From Panorpa germanica (lineage: Eukaryota > Arthropoda > Insecta > Mecoptera > Panorpidae), in contig OY783212.1 in assembly GCA_963678705.1 (NCBI GenBank), forward strand, positions 9,052,001-9,116,000: a stretch of DNA of 64,000 nucleotides, written 5' to 3'. Below, one piece after another: positions 1-11,920 of this stretch (the stretch's first letter is position 1; each line of letters opens with the position of its first letter). A model generated the notes under the pieces. It did not search any database. It saw only the letters and a program-made list of their open reading frames with translations, and had not been told where the DNA came from. The position numbers were made by a program, and so were the translations under genes.

Positions 1-386
1 AATACAAAATATAATATTCTAAAAATATTGTTAGTGAATGAAATCCCTTCCGAAATATGTATATAAGTATGTATATGAATTTTTGTTTTCTTTTTTTATT
101 CTTTTTCTTTATAGGTTTCAGTTACTGCTTTTATCTTATACCTGGCGTGCCTATAATTCCCACGTAGGCTTAGAGTTTCGAGTTTGGACAGGTTAAACAA
201 GGTGAAGAAGGTGCAATTTGGTATTTAGTTATATACATATTATAACAGAAGCCTTCCTATATTTATTCGAATATCTTAATTTCAATATCATCTTCTTACT
301 ATTATAATGTCCGTAGTTGTCAAAATAATCCATCGTTTAAATGAAAAACCCATAAGAAGGCATATATACCTAATATATTACCCATA
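1..386. other. A+T-rich DNA, no gene seen
   Basis: Only short interrupted frames and homopolymer-like A+T runs are present. I see nothing supportable here. Confidence 0.5.
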
Positions 387-483
387 ATATCGTGGTGACG
401 ATAATATAGTAGTCACAATAATATCATGATCACAATATCGTAGTCACGATAACATCGCTGTGACGATATCGTAGTCACTATTA
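387..483. repeat. Short tandem array of near-palindromic 16-17-mers
   Basis: Six degenerate units follow one another with a period of about 16-17 bases. The consensus is close to ATATCGTAGTCACGATA, and the best units (starting near 387 and 435) differ at only a few positions. Each unit is nearly its own reverse complement, because ATCGT at one end pairs with ACGAT at the other around a GTNAC-like core. This is seen directly in the sequence. It is not a CRISPR array, since there are no spacers. It may be a decayed minisatellite or a cluster of binding sites; the sequence does not decide which. Confidence 0.7.
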
Positions 484-2339
484 TTTTAAATGAATTAATA
501 GGAAAACGAATATTTTCGTGAAAAGTGGTGAAATTTTTATTTTAATCTATAGTACTTACTCTGAGGTTAGTAATGTCTGTATTGTTAGTATTGTCTGAGG
601 TTAGTCTTGTTGAAAGACCTTACATTGATAAGATCTCATTATCGTAAATCATTAATATCCTTAACTTTTGATATCAACGACTATGTTAATAAAGCAAATA
701 GCCGTGATTAAGGATTTGAAACCCACAGCTGAACCACAACATTCTTCCATAGCATAATAGTGCGGTGGTCGAACACTAAAATAATATCTCATTACCTTTA
801 AATAGACAGCAAACATTATAACAATATTCTACCATTCCTTAAACGCTTCCTAAACGGGATTAAACAATGTCCCGATAGGAATCTCACTGCAATGTATTCA
901 GGCATATTTTATGTCAACGAGCCAATGTCTTCTCCATTTATGGCTTGGCTTGCTTGCAATTCAGTTTGCTTCAAGGTCATCTTCTCACGGGTCTAGTGCA
1001 CGGTACCTGGAGTTTACTGCCTGGTGAATGCGTTAGTTTGCCGGTGCGGTAAATCGATGATAGTAGGTATTACTCTCTCCATAGTGGCTCCTTTGTTCCA
1101 CTTCACATACATTTGAAAGCGAAATACGAATAATCGTTGTTTGACTAGTAACTACAATAGCACTGGCGGTCTTTAGTCATTGACAAACTATGATTAAACA
1201 ATCAATATATGGCGAAAAAGAATATGTGTATCTGTAGCTCAGACAGCATATCTTAAATATACCTCAAACGGTTTAAATAAATCATCAAAAAAACTAGAGC
1301 ATTCGGCTAAACACAAAACTTAACTCAAGATAATGAAAGTGTCATTAGATAAATGCAAAATAGTAATACACTTAAAATCGTTACCTAATATATTAGATAA
1401 GTATTACATAATCTTGCATAAAACGTTTCAGTTACATACGTTAGAAATCGTAAATTTATGCCAAAGCATATTAGTTTTATGAATTCTAACATTTCTTAAC
1501 AAAAGAATTATGTAACAGGCAACTTTTGTTTAGCGGGTATTAGCATATCTGTGACATCATCTAAGTAAGATCAACCTAAGTTATAATATACTGGTGAGTA
1601 TTACATACTTACAACTGTGTTAGGATATTTGGCTATGTGAATAATCTCAGTACAACCCTGTGCCTTCAGATCATGCTAGGATGATATCATTCGTAGCTAC
1701 AAAAGCCCATTTATGCAGAGATTTTGATATGGGGATCCCTGGACATGGTGACATGTAGACAGAATTTCAGGACTACGCATTTTGGGCGACTCGTGGACAT
1801 GCTGGACTTAAGACTTGGAGATTCGGCTTTTGAACTTCGGGTCGAATACAGATCGATAAAGAATTCAACATATATGTATCCGATAGATATTTATCAATAA
1901 GAAATGAATGTTAAAATTATTGACTTTCAATTGAGGGAGCCCTAATATGTAGTAACTTTAACATACAAAAGTTAGATTTTAGAAAATATTTCGTTTAATT
2001 TATGAACTTTTGTGAAAAGAATGAACCAAAATTATTGGAGTGACTTATATTTTTAAAAAAATCAATTCGTTCCCGTTGAAGCTGTTAAATTCCACCATGT
2101 ATGCTAAGTACAATTCAGATTTTTTTATTGTTGGTACGTTATCTTTCGATAACGATTTCTGATTGCCGATTACGTTCATGGAGTTCCTTGAAGTACAAAG
2201 TCAAGTTCAAGTTGTACCTGTACAGTCCACTATAACCAACAGGTGTAAAATAAATGATCTCTTAATTGTCTGTCTGTTAATAAGAAATTTTGAAATTTAT
2301 AAAAATAATAAATTATCTTAAGTGATAATTTGACTGCAT
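484..2339. other. Long A+T-rich stretch without recognisable gene
   Basis: No frame is longer than chance predicts and no repeat matched elsewhere in the window. A slightly G+C-richer patch at about 1720-1850 has no recognisable coding content. Confidence 0.5.
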
Positions 2340-2412
2340 ACTAGTCGAGAGGATTTATGTTGACTCCAAACTGCGTTTCTTCGGGTTAGAACCCCGTACT
2401 ACAGCTATATTT
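2340..2412 (+). repeat. Possible tRNA-like head of a decayed SINE
   Basis: Near 2383-2395 the sequence GGGTTAGAACCCC resembles a tRNA T-arm/B-box (family form GGTTCRANYCC) with pairing flanks. About 40 bases upstream, GTCGAGAGGAT is loosely A-box-like. No full cloverleaf can be drawn, so I do not call a tRNA gene. An A-rich tract follows at 2430-2460. The call rests mainly on the B-box-like block and could be chance. Confidence 0.25.
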
Positions 2413-4002
2413 TCTGAGTTCGGTTGCTATAAAAATAAAATAATTGAATTGATTTGAAAAAGTTATTTGATTATCTCAAAATATAGAACTTATAAGGCTG
2501 CAGTATAACGCCACAATACCATTAATACTGATAACATTGTATGGAAGACATTGTATGTTTATATTATAGTATTTGCCTTTTTAGTCTTAAAATCGGTTTC
2601 AATTATTTCTAAGTCAACAAGTTGAAAAACGAAATCTATTCTCTTAAAAACTAATTCTGTATATCTTCGCTTTCTATATCTCCTCTATTCCTGAACGATT
2701 TTCCACTTTCTCCTGACCCCTACTCTTAATGTGTTCCATCTTGTCCTCTGTCCAAGACGGAAATATGTAATAATTAATAATTCGCCACATTTTAAATAAA
2801 AGTACATACTTCAGTTGCTGTGTGTGTCGCTTTTTTGCTGTTTCATATCTTCCTTTCGCTAATTCATGAAAAAAGCAGTGGTGAAACTCTGCTGGATGAG
2901 ATGGAAACATTGTGGAAACAAATTAAGTTGCGTCCAGTCCATTGCGGAAGGTGTACCAGGGCGCACAAATAAATAGACCTCAAATATAAGCCAATATCCT
3001 AAAAACCAGAATTACATTAGAATTAGATTACAAAACAAACCAGCTACGAGAGAAAAGTATAAGTAAAAGTTAAATAAGAAACAAGAGTTCTTATTTACTA
3101 AATTCTAAAGTATGGGTTACAACAAGGTGGCATCTCCAATAATAAGATATACTTTTTACAGGATATTTGACCAAACCGTATGAAGATACTCATATAATAA
3201 TATTTAGCTAAAATTAATATTGGAAAATCATAGCAATTATTTTAATTTTTTCGTTTACAGAATAATTTGTTTCAAGTTAGAACTTATAAAATTCTGCTAT
3301 ATTATACTCGTAAGGTTGAATAAAAAATCCGAATATATTAAATGGAAGATGCAATAAAATAATCTTATTAAAATAAAAATTCAACTTAATGAAACTGCCA
3401 ATAAAAGATCGTTACGTAACATTTTAACAGGTAATTTATGGGACAAGGGACAATCTGGCCGTCGTCAAGGTGATTTACAACGTTGTTAATATTTTATGGT
3501 ATTTTAATTTTTTACGATAAGTATTTTTTAGTATCTGATAAAAAGGTATAGAAGAAAAGTAATCGTGAATCTAATGACAGAAATATGCACGACCGATAAC
3601 AGTATATAACAGAGCAATAGGAGAGAATACGAGGAAGAAAATTTAAAAATTATTGGAAACTTTTAAACGTAAAAAAATAAAAATTAATTGAAATATTTGT
3701 TTTGAGAATAATAATTGTTTATAACATATGTTTATATATACGTAAATGTAATAATTTTTTTTTTAATTTTTCAGATAATATCTTACACACCATTATGGTT
3801 TAAAAGTGGAATGTTTGGATATCAATAGTTAAAATACTCTATATAGCTAGTGATAAATTAGGAATTTGTGGTTTTATTATTATATCTTAAGAAGGAAACA
3901 CTTTGCACAACAGTTTACACTTACTATTTTGCTACCAGCTAACTCCAAGTTTTGCTTTTTAATTCACAAAAAGAAATTGTAATGTATAGTTCAAATTACG
4001 AG
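2413..4002. other. A+T-rich DNA, no gene seen
   Basis: A minus-strand frame at 2674-2910 (78 codons) has no recognisable motif and low-complexity composition, so I treat it as chance. Nothing else stands out. Confidence 0.5.
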
Positions 4003-4186
4003 AATTCGGCGGCAACTCATACTTAAAACAAGTTGTGGGGTATAAACTGCCGATATAACTAAAAAACACTGACTCACTTATTTTTCTATAATGTATATAT
4101 AGAAGCGAATAAGATAAAATTCATTATCGTATTATAGATTTATACCGCTCTTATAACCTCTCCTAAGTATAAGTCGCCGCCGAATT
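4003..4186. mobile_element. Inverted-repeat element (MITE-like), 184 bp
   Basis: The left end GAATTCGGCGGCAACTCATA matches the reverse complement of the right end, which reads ATAATTCGGCGGCGACTTAT. Similarity extends about 40-45 bases inward on each side, through the ACTTA and GGTATAAA blocks. The middle is A+T-rich and non-coding. The form fits a non-autonomous DNA transposon. I could not find a clean target duplication, so the superfamily is not assigned. Confidence 0.65.
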
Positions 4187-4554
4187 ATCTTGATTTGGAC
4201 TATAATATAAATTTTACAATTGCTAGCTTCTTACAATCTAATTAAACTGTTACATTGCAATTATTTTTCACCTGTGACATTTCATATTAATTAAATAATT
4301 CCATAACTTTATTTTTAATAAATTACTAGAAGCTTTCGATCCCCCATGCGAGTTTATCTTCAGGAAAAACAAAATAATAAATTGTACTGTATACTGACAT
4401 ACTGTTCCATTATCAATATTGGTCCACCAAGTTATAAAATACAAGTAAAAAATAAAAAAAAAAGATATTCCTATATTATAATGTTCCAACTGTATATTTA
4501 TATTCTTATATGTTTCTATTCTTATATGTTTGGTACTGAATTTTGTATGGTAGC

Positions 4555-5020
4555 TCGAAAACGGCTCTTCAATGTTTTTGAAAATTTCCTATTTCAGAGA
4601 AAACAAATTCTAAGACTTTTGGCGTCCCCGGATTTTTCCCTGAACTTCCTGGAAACCCGTAATTTTCGAAAAACTGGAAAAAAGTGGGCTCTTTTTTGCT
4701 GTATAATATTGTCTTCGTAAAAGATAGAAAGTTGAAATTTTGCATTTAATTAGAAATTAAAAAATTGAAAAAAGAGGGGGGGGGGGGTTGAAGAAATTCG
4801 GGGCCCGGTAGAGAACTTTGGAGAGAAAGTTCATATTCTAGATTCTAGAATAATTAAGTATATTATTAATAAATGAAAATTCAAAATTTCAAAATTTTAT
4901 TTGGGGGCACGGGGGCAGTATTTGCCGAGAGTAAAATTTGAGCTAGAAAGTTGAATTTTTGTATATAGCTAACTTTGATAACTTATTTACGAATCGAAAA
5001 AAAAAAAAAACTCAAATTTT
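4555..5020. repeat. Imperfect direct repeats with a G12 run
   Basis: The motif AGAAAGTTGAAATTTTG near 4726 recurs as AGAAAGTTGAATTTTTG near 4946, and a weaker AGAAAGTT appears near 4825. Each is followed by an A-rich block, which gives a loose period of one to two hundred bases. A run of twelve G lies at 4776-4787 and a G-rich patch at 4902-4918. This looks like a decayed tandem or transposon-derived segment. The plus-strand frame at 4346-4720 overlaps it and shows no protein family that I recognise. Confidence 0.4.
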
Positions 5021-5729
5021 GAAAAAAAGTTGGTCAAATAACGCATAAATTGAAAATATTTTTTATTTTGATAAAAAAAATATATTTTTTTAGCCAATTT
5101 ATAGGAAAAATTATTTCAGCGAGTTTATTATTTCAATTTAAAAATAGAGTTAAATATGAAATGTAATTACGAATTATTTTATTGGATTCAAATCATACAC
5201 GCCAAAAAGACGTCGCTTTGCGATGGGGGTAAACTCTAGCATACATATATATTGCACGTCTCACACTGAAGTAAGTTGATGAGGTAACCTGTTTATATTT
5301 AGGGCTTCAAACCGCCAACACGTTCTCGTTATAAAACAGGAATACGTGTCCTGAAAGTATATTTATTTTATTTATAGTTTGATTCCAAATAAATATAAAT
5401 TGAATATAGAGTCCTATAAAACCATACCCACCGTTTTTTTCAGTGTTTAGCTGGCTTAATATTCTATGTGTTATATTTTCCTATATGCCTTGTATCAATG
5501 CACACATACACATCCATACAAAACACATATGTATATCAACAAGTAATAAAATACTATATACTTATACAAATATATTATTATTATTTGTGTGTATATACAT
5601 ATATAGATGTATCATATGTTTTCTTATGTACAAGTATTTTATATAATAAATATACAATTCGTGTATGAATTTTTACTTTGAGTATTTAGTCGTTTGTGTA
5701 CATTGCAATAACAATCACACATTGCGCGT
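5021..5729. other. A+T-rich DNA with CA/TA-rich tract
   Basis: The tract at about 5500-5650 is rich in CACATA and TATATG words, and two overlapping frames there encode only Tyr/Ile/His-rich low-complexity peptides. No gene is supported. Confidence 0.5.
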
Positions 5730-5991
5730 GTGCTCCTTAACTGTCGATCAAGCGGTTAGGACAGACAATTAACAACAGTTTTAATTGGTTAGTGGATATT
5801 TTGTTGCTGCTGCTGCATTGATTTGTTTTATTTTGTTGCAGATTAGTTTGGTCATGAAGTGTAAGGGTGTCTAGTTAAATTAAAGTGCATTTAGTTTTGT
5901 GGAGTGCAGTGTATAATACATACAGTTTAATGTTTGTTTATTTATTTATGATTATTTTAGTTTTCAATTTTAATTGAATGTAAACAAGCAG
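5730..5991 (+). promoter_or_regulatory. Possible untranslated 5' exon ending at a splice donor
   Basis: The composition changes here: G/T-rich sequence with a (TGC)n tract (TTGTTGCTGCTGCTGCATTG near 5800-5820), a run of GTG/CAG-rich words and no long frame. The block ends at 5991 in AAACAAGCAG followed by GTATGTTT, a good match to the metazoan donor CAG/GTATGT. That pattern is typical of insect 5' untranslated exons, but there is no matching acceptor or conserved coding exon in the window. The call is inference from composition and one splice site, and chance is a real alternative. Confidence 0.2.
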
Positions 5992-8036
5992 GTATGTTTG
6001 ATTTCACATATAACGTATTTAATTATAAAATAATTGGATTTTCTATTTAAAGACCAGATTGAAAACTGTCATTTTAATTTTTTTTTTCGGACAGAAAACT
6101 AATATTATGTTATTTAATTTTTTTTCAAAATCAAATACTCCTTTTTTCTTTTTGTGCTTTTAACTATTTTTCTTGTACCAATGTACCATTCTATTAAACA
6201 CAAATTATTTATTTTCAAACTCTATAGATCGTTCAGTTTATTACTGAAATTAAAAAGTATAAATGTATAAAATTGTATCCTCTATCTGATTTAATATTAA
6301 GATAACTCATAAATAGAAAGACTCTCAAATGTACAATCTTTTTATTCTTTAGGAGATATTAACAATTAAAAAAAGCTTTTTGTCTCTATAATTATTAAGG
6401 AATCCACCATTATGGAAAATGCATGGTACGTCACGTTCGCTGATTTGCCATATCTTTTATACATCAGAGAAGCATATGAAATTTTTTACTGCTATCTATG
6501 CAAAAATTAAAAAAACGGTTCCTAATGTATATATATATATATACTCGTATATTTCAGAAACATTTCTTTTTCGTTTGCAGTTATTTTCATGTCAAAATTT
6601 CGGCATACAACTCTATTTGGAAACCGTTTTCGGAAGGTTCGCAGCCCCTGACTTCAAGTGGGTAGAATATAGTTGTATAATGTATAAATAACGTTGAATT
6701 TGTACGATCTTATTCTAATAGGGCTTCATTATCCTATCTTTTTTCGATGATCAATGGTTAAATATCAATAAAAACCAATTGAAATATTTATATATTCTAT
6801 CCGCTCAAGTAAGCCCACGTTTAATACGAATATAATAACGAATAAATAGCCGATAAAATACTGAAGTAATATTTCTTATTTAGGAAAAAATATTCTATAT
6901 AATAAAGAGCCATTATCTGAAACAATGGATTATTCATGGTAAAACTAAATATTTTGTCTTAATTCCAATTGAAGGAATTATTTCTTTTATATGTTGAGTA
7001 CACTCTGTCTTATTAAAAAATATTATTCAAATCAAATTCAAAACTTATCTTTAAATGCAGCTTGTCGTAACAAAATGAAAGTAGTTATCTAACAATTCAA
7101 AAACAAAATATGATATACATATTCTAAATTATAGTGTAACAATTTTCATGCCAATTTCATTCATGGCAAGAAAAAAGCATTAATCTTGTAGTAAGCGAGC
7201 AGTATGAAGCCTGCGCCACAAGAGAATGAGAAGTATAAAATGAGCTTGTGGCAAGTTAGCAAGTGTGAAACTTATAATCTACGACAATTATCTACCTGGA
7301 AATGTTGCATAAAAGTTCAACATAATCGAAATGAAATAGACACTTAAGTCTTGGCAAACACAAGAATCTTCGGGTTCAATTCCCGAACTAGCACCCTATT
7401 TCCAGGGATTCGTTGTTGTCATTTTAATTTATTATGTATTGAATTTTATATTGTTCATTCACACCCCAACCCACAATACAATACATGTCACTGTCAATAA
7501 CAGAGCTGCTTAACAAGATATAAAAGGACTCCATTTGTTAAAATCACTCTAAAAACAAGAGGAAAACGGAAAGTTTAAAAAAAATCGTTTTTGTGTAAGC
7601 TATTCCAATGTTATTAATTTGTTGTGAGACATTTAGTAAAATAACGAAGCGCTTCTGAATGCTTACGCTTGGTCAGTATATACTTTGGTATATACCAAAA
7701 ACAAAAACCAAAGTAGTTTCTTCAATTTTGATTTCAATGATTGACGAATATGATACTACAGTTGAAAGCGTAATATAAGAAGAGAGAGAAGAAATATATA
7801 TTCTGTATAAAATTTATAACTATTAAATTGATATAATCATGCATGATGCAGTTATGCTAAATGCGTATGCATCATGCTTTTGATTTAATGTTTATTGTAG
7901 TATGCAATTGTAACTCCAGATAAACAAATAGATTACGTAAAGGTTAACAAATAAACAATGTACTCGTGTATTCCTTTTACAGGTTTAAATTTTAAAAAAA
8001 ATTCTTTCTTGTACATTTATTCATCAATTATGTTAT
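5992..8036. other. A+T-rich DNA, one T-arm-like hairpin
   Basis: No coding frame is supported; the one at 6419-6691 looks like chance. At 7370-7386, TCGGGTTCAATTCCCGA folds as a perfect tRNA T-arm, but no acceptor, D-arm or anticodon arm can be placed around it. It is at most a SINE scrap. Confidence 0.45.
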
Positions 8037-8098
8037 TATTTTATTATTTAATTTATTAAACGTCTGTCTATTTCCGACGCTGAATTGTATCATCTTCT
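8037..8098 (-). repeat. SINE 3' tail fragment
   Basis: This block matches 55163-55225 over about 60 bases in the same orientation. Both contain, on the minus strand, GGAAATA followed by GACG and an ACGTTNAATAAATTAAAT tail. In the 55-kb copy the block lies at the A-rich 3' end of a tRNA-headed SINE, so I infer that this is a tail-only fragment of the same family. The tRNA-like head is not visible here. Confidence 0.55.
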
Positions 8099-8313
8099 AG
8101 CTTGATACAAAACAATAATTATTTTTTGATAATATGTCTTTGGTAAAAATCTAATTTTAAATTCAATATAATTGAACGAATTTAACAAAATAACTTTACC
8201 AGTGCCCTAACTTCACCACTTGACTTATATCAAAAAATTTACTGTACATACGCAATATTATATTTTTGCTTAAATGTAAAAGTCTTTTATATTTCGATCA
8301 CGAATAGATATTT

Positions 8314-8560
8314 ATTTCAACATAGTCTCCTTTAAGCACAAAACATTTATTTCAGCAGCTTTCAAATAATAGGTTTTCTCAAGGCTTAAATAGGTTTGTT
8401 TCAATTCTCTTTGTTAAACCCAAATCTTTTACCGATCAACCATTTCTTCAGGTTTTAAAACAGGAAATACTCGCAGATGGGTTAATTCTAGAGAATATGC
8501 ACGATGGAGCAATAGTTCATAGCCCAATTTAACGATTTTTGTCATGGTGACTCAATAGAC
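8314..8560 (-). pseudogene. Mariner transposase C-terminal fossil
   Basis: On the minus strand, reading from about 8560 down, a frame gives KLGYELLLHRAYSLELTH, which lines up with the mariner block LGFELLPHPPYSPDLAPSD before the third catalytic aspartate. Further on, a shifted frame gives FVLKGDYVE, the usual mariner C-terminus (KGDYVE). The diagnostic D of SPDLAPSDYHLF is not preserved, and at least two frame changes and several stops separate the blocks. It is therefore dead. The N-terminal two-thirds of the transposase and the terminal inverted repeats were not found nearby. The wording of the blocks places it in Tc1/mariner (DD34D mariner) with good confidence; the subfamily is not assigned. 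Confidence 0.8.
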
Positions 8561-9518
8561 TCAATCGCAATCGCGGTATCCATCGTGCGGATAGCTGCTC
8601 TAAATGGCTGGTTGTCTGTTTTTCATAGCTGTCAAACACTAAACTAAATGATGGAGCTTGCTGAAAATTTGTTCTTATAAAAACTACATTAAGGTGAGGT
8701 CCATGTAAAAACTACTCCATTCACACTACTTATGATACATCACTGGTTTTTAGAATTTTAATTATAAATATTGCATTTGCAGAACTACAGTTTACTTAAT
8801 TTTGTATAGTAAGAAGTATTTCTACAAAGTCAGTGCAATAAATGTTTGCAAAACGTAAATAGTTGGTTGGAAGATTGTATGTACATACCTAATATGTACT
8901 CGTATCTTCAAAGACAAACCTTTCGAGTCCTCTTGATAGTGCAATATTTAATTAAATAGTAAATGAGAAGTATGCAAATTCCATGTAATTTTAAGTTTAC
9001 TTAGAGGTAAAGTTGAAGTAGTTTCAAGGGAACTGTTACGAGAGTTACTGTTCTCCTGTTCGTTTCGTTATTACTGTTACTGTTTATATTTGTTGAATTA
9101 CATGTAGTGAATGTAACGCGAACAGAGAAATGTATAGTTGTCCCTTAGAGAATATAAACTCTTATTACTCATATGATAATCGTAACTACGTTGCAAGTGT
9201 AGTAATGAATTATTCATTGTTTGTCATAAAGGGTCTCAATAACTAGCAACGGAAATGATTCGAATGGCAACACATATTATGTAATGAGGTTATACTCGTA
9301 GTAATGATACGACGCGACGTCTGCTGATATAGTTCACACATTCATTAGGTTTCTATTGGATTATTATACTGGAATAATAGATCCAACGGGCCCGTTGAAA
9401 AATAATGGGAGTGAGATTATTCAATGTATTTAAATGTAATTAAATTGTATAGCATATGGGAACATACTTAGTCATTCCCTGCACTTTAATTTAGAATTTA
9501 ATTTACGATTTCTTTGTT
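8561..9518. other. A+T-rich DNA, no gene seen
   Basis: The part nearest 8561-8660 may be more decayed mariner sequence, but I cannot align it. The rest shows no recognisable feature. Confidence 0.45.
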
Positions 9519-9548
9519 CCACAACGAAGCGTGGCCGGATTTAGCTAG
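9519..9548 (+). mobile_element. Possible Helitron 3' terminus
   Basis: A short hairpin, CCAC and GTGG around an 8-base loop (9519-9534), is followed ten bases later by CTAG (9545-9548) and then T. Helitrons end in a short hairpin about 10-12 bases before a terminal CTRR and insert between A and T, so the geometry fits. The stem is only four base pairs and I did not find a matching 5' TC end, so this is tentative. Confidence 0.35.
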
Positions 9549-9560
9549 TTGTTAATAAAG

Positions 9561-10000
9561 TTTTTAATGTTAAAATCGTTTTATGTAAGTAACTATAAAC
9601 GCGAATCAAAATTTAAAGCTGCAATTAGTTAGATGAATAACGTATCTACATTTTAAGCTTTCTTCCACTTACTTATAATGAGTTGGAAACGCAAAAATAA
9701 GTTTTATATGAGTGGTAAGTCATATAAAAATAAGTCTTAAGCGTAAGTTTGAGAACCATAATAAAGGTTATAAAATTTATGACAAACCCTTAGAAATGTT
9801 ACCAGTCATATAAAAATTAGAATTTAACTAGAATATATAGCAATATTCATTTTCAAAACTTATTTTTGCGGTTTCAACTCATTAAAAATCAGTGGAAGAA
9901 AGCTTAAAATGTAGATACGTTATTCATCTAACTAATTGCAGCTTTAAATTTTGATTCGCGTTTATAGTTACTTATATAAAACGATTTAAACATAAAAAAA
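9561..10000. mobile_element. Foldback element with arms of about 140 bp
   Basis: The left arm (about 9561-9703) and the reverse complement of the right arm (about 9858-10000) are nearly identical. Both contain CGCGAATCAAAATTTAAAGC, then TAGATGAATAACGTATCTAC, then TTTTAAGCTTTCTTCCACT and a GAGTTG..CGCAAAAATAAG block, with only scattered mismatches. The spacer of about 155 bases is A+T-rich and non-coding. The near-identity of the arms means a recent insertion or ongoing arm homogenisation. Foldback/MITE-type elements have this form; I saw no clear target duplication. A transcript across it would form a hairpin of about 140 bp. Confidence 0.85.
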
Positions 10001-11618
10001 CATAGTTCTTTTTTGATAATATTTAACCTGCTGTATAGTATCGCCATCTATATTTAGCGAATCAAAAATGGCCAAGTATCGTTTCACCTTAACAAATTGC
10101 TGTTTTCAAGTTTTTATACCTATACTAGAAATAACAGTTTTTAGGTTTATTTCCAAATAGAAAATTGTCTTGCAATGCAATTTCTCATTTGGCAACTAGC
10201 TATAAACTTATTACAATGTTTATTTTCTACTTGGGTTATTAAGGTATATTTTGTGTCACAATCGAGTATGCGCATAATCTATGTATCCAGTCAATATGAG
10301 TAATACAAGTTTGTGGAACAACAACTCGAAGCCGAAAAGCATTTACTCTTGTGGTTTTAAGTGACACCAAATTTCGCGTATTTAAGTAGGTGTGCTTCTT
10401 TAGTTCTTTCAAATCACTTTACACACCATTTCGTTTAGATAAACAGTACCAACAGTAAATCAATATCAATAAAAGTTTCATAACAATAAGTTAAAACAAA
10501 ACAAGCAAGTATATTATCCTCTAACTTTGTTAAGAAGTATAAACTTGAAAGTAGGTAAATAGTTTAGCAATTCAGCTACGGGTCATTCCACAGCAACTTC
10601 AGTGTAATTATTTGTATCGGTACCGGATTTTCATTCGCTTTATCAACGCTTTGCTGCTAGTACACCCATACTCGTAAAACACATCTGAGCTAAAATGTGT
10701 GCTTTGTGAAAGTTTTCTACGTGTTGGGGAAATTGTTTAGAATTTATTCCGGTGTTCGAAAGAAACGCCAAGCCGCGCCGTACGAGCATAAAGGGATTTA
10801 TATCATATGCTAGCTCGTATGTATATTTCTTGAAGGATAAATAATTTGACATTTGGTTTTCGCTCAGAGTATAGGAAATATATCCTTTGTAAATATTTGG
10901 AATCAGTCAAAAGGAATAGAAGTTTTAAATACAGATCCTTAAAGGAGTTTATTGTAAAGCTGATGGAAAATCCGAGTTATTCTCTTCTGTAGTCTGTAAG
11001 TTGATAGAGATAAAGGGATTGCTGTTGGAAATAGTGGAATTACATTATGATAAAACATTAACGATATAAATAATTATGCCAGACATTAATTAATATTTAC
11101 TGCTTAGTTTATTGATAAATTATGACTCATTCAACATTACAGGGGATTTATGCGCATGCAAATTCAGTCTGTATGAATGCGCTCATTTTAAATGGAATAT
11201 TCAAACAACAATAAATAAAGCTATTCAAATTGTACTTAATGCAAATTTCAGGGACTCAAGAAAGACATTCTGGCAATGTCAGAATTCCATTGACGTCCTA
11301 CAGTATTAGTGCTTACATTTTATCCAGTACTAATTCTTAAAACCATACTTCATTATATACGCACACAATATTCAAAAATAGTTCATGAAAGCAGCTTCTG
11401 TAATGATTGGTTTTGGTTAATCAATAATTAATAAATAATGTTTCCGTTTGTAGTTTCCTGTTTTCGTTTACTATAAGAAACAGTGGCATTTATGCTTATT
11501 GCTAGACTGCTGTAACTTCGGTTTCGATCTTAGAATCAGCGTTATATTTTCTTGGTTTAGTTGTTATCAGAATTAATTTGATTATATACTCTCATAATTA
11601 TAAAAGTTATAAGGCAGT

Positions 11619-11620
<2 letters not shown>
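10001..11620. other. A+T-rich DNA, no gene seen
   Basis: A minus-strand frame at 10643-10852 (69 codons) has mixed composition but no family I recognise, and no splice context that would make it an exon. The plus-strand frame at 11112-11309 is also unsupported. Confidence 0.45.

Positions 11621-11708
<88 letters not shown>
11621..11708. repeat. (TA)44 microsatellite
   Basis: This is an uninterrupted run of 44 TA dinucleotides. It directly abuts the 5' end of a mariner element, which always inserts at TA, so the array was either the target or grew from the duplicated TA. Confidence 0.98.
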
Positions 11709-11710
<2 letters not shown>

Positions 11711-11920
11711 TCTGTTCAAAAAATAAGGTGAATTTTCAACTAAGATCAGATTTCGCGGGCTACGTACATTCGATTATCGATTTTTTTATTTTGTTATGTT
11801 GGTACACTCATCTCGAACATATGTTCACAGTTTTAGCTATATAGCACATTTAGTTTGTTTGTGAGAGGCATAAAAGTTAGAAGTGTTTTGCGTGTCGGCG
11901 ATTTTCTGCTGTCGAAAAAC

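Noticed and set aside
387-483. CRISPR-like array
   Set aside because: The units are directly adjacent with no spacers and are degenerate, and the window is eukaryotic.
2378-2400. tRNA gene
   Set aside because: Only a T-arm-like block can be formed; no acceptor, D-arm or anticodon arm fits around it.
4346-4720. 124-codon plus-strand gene
   Set aside because: The translation is low-complexity, overlaps a direct-repeat region and shows no domain.
7370-7386. tRNA gene
   Set aside because: The T-arm is perfect, but the flanking sequence gives no acceptor stem or anticodon loop.
10643-10852. Small protein gene on the minus strand
   Set aside because: The frame has fair composition, but no homologue that I recognise and no supporting context.
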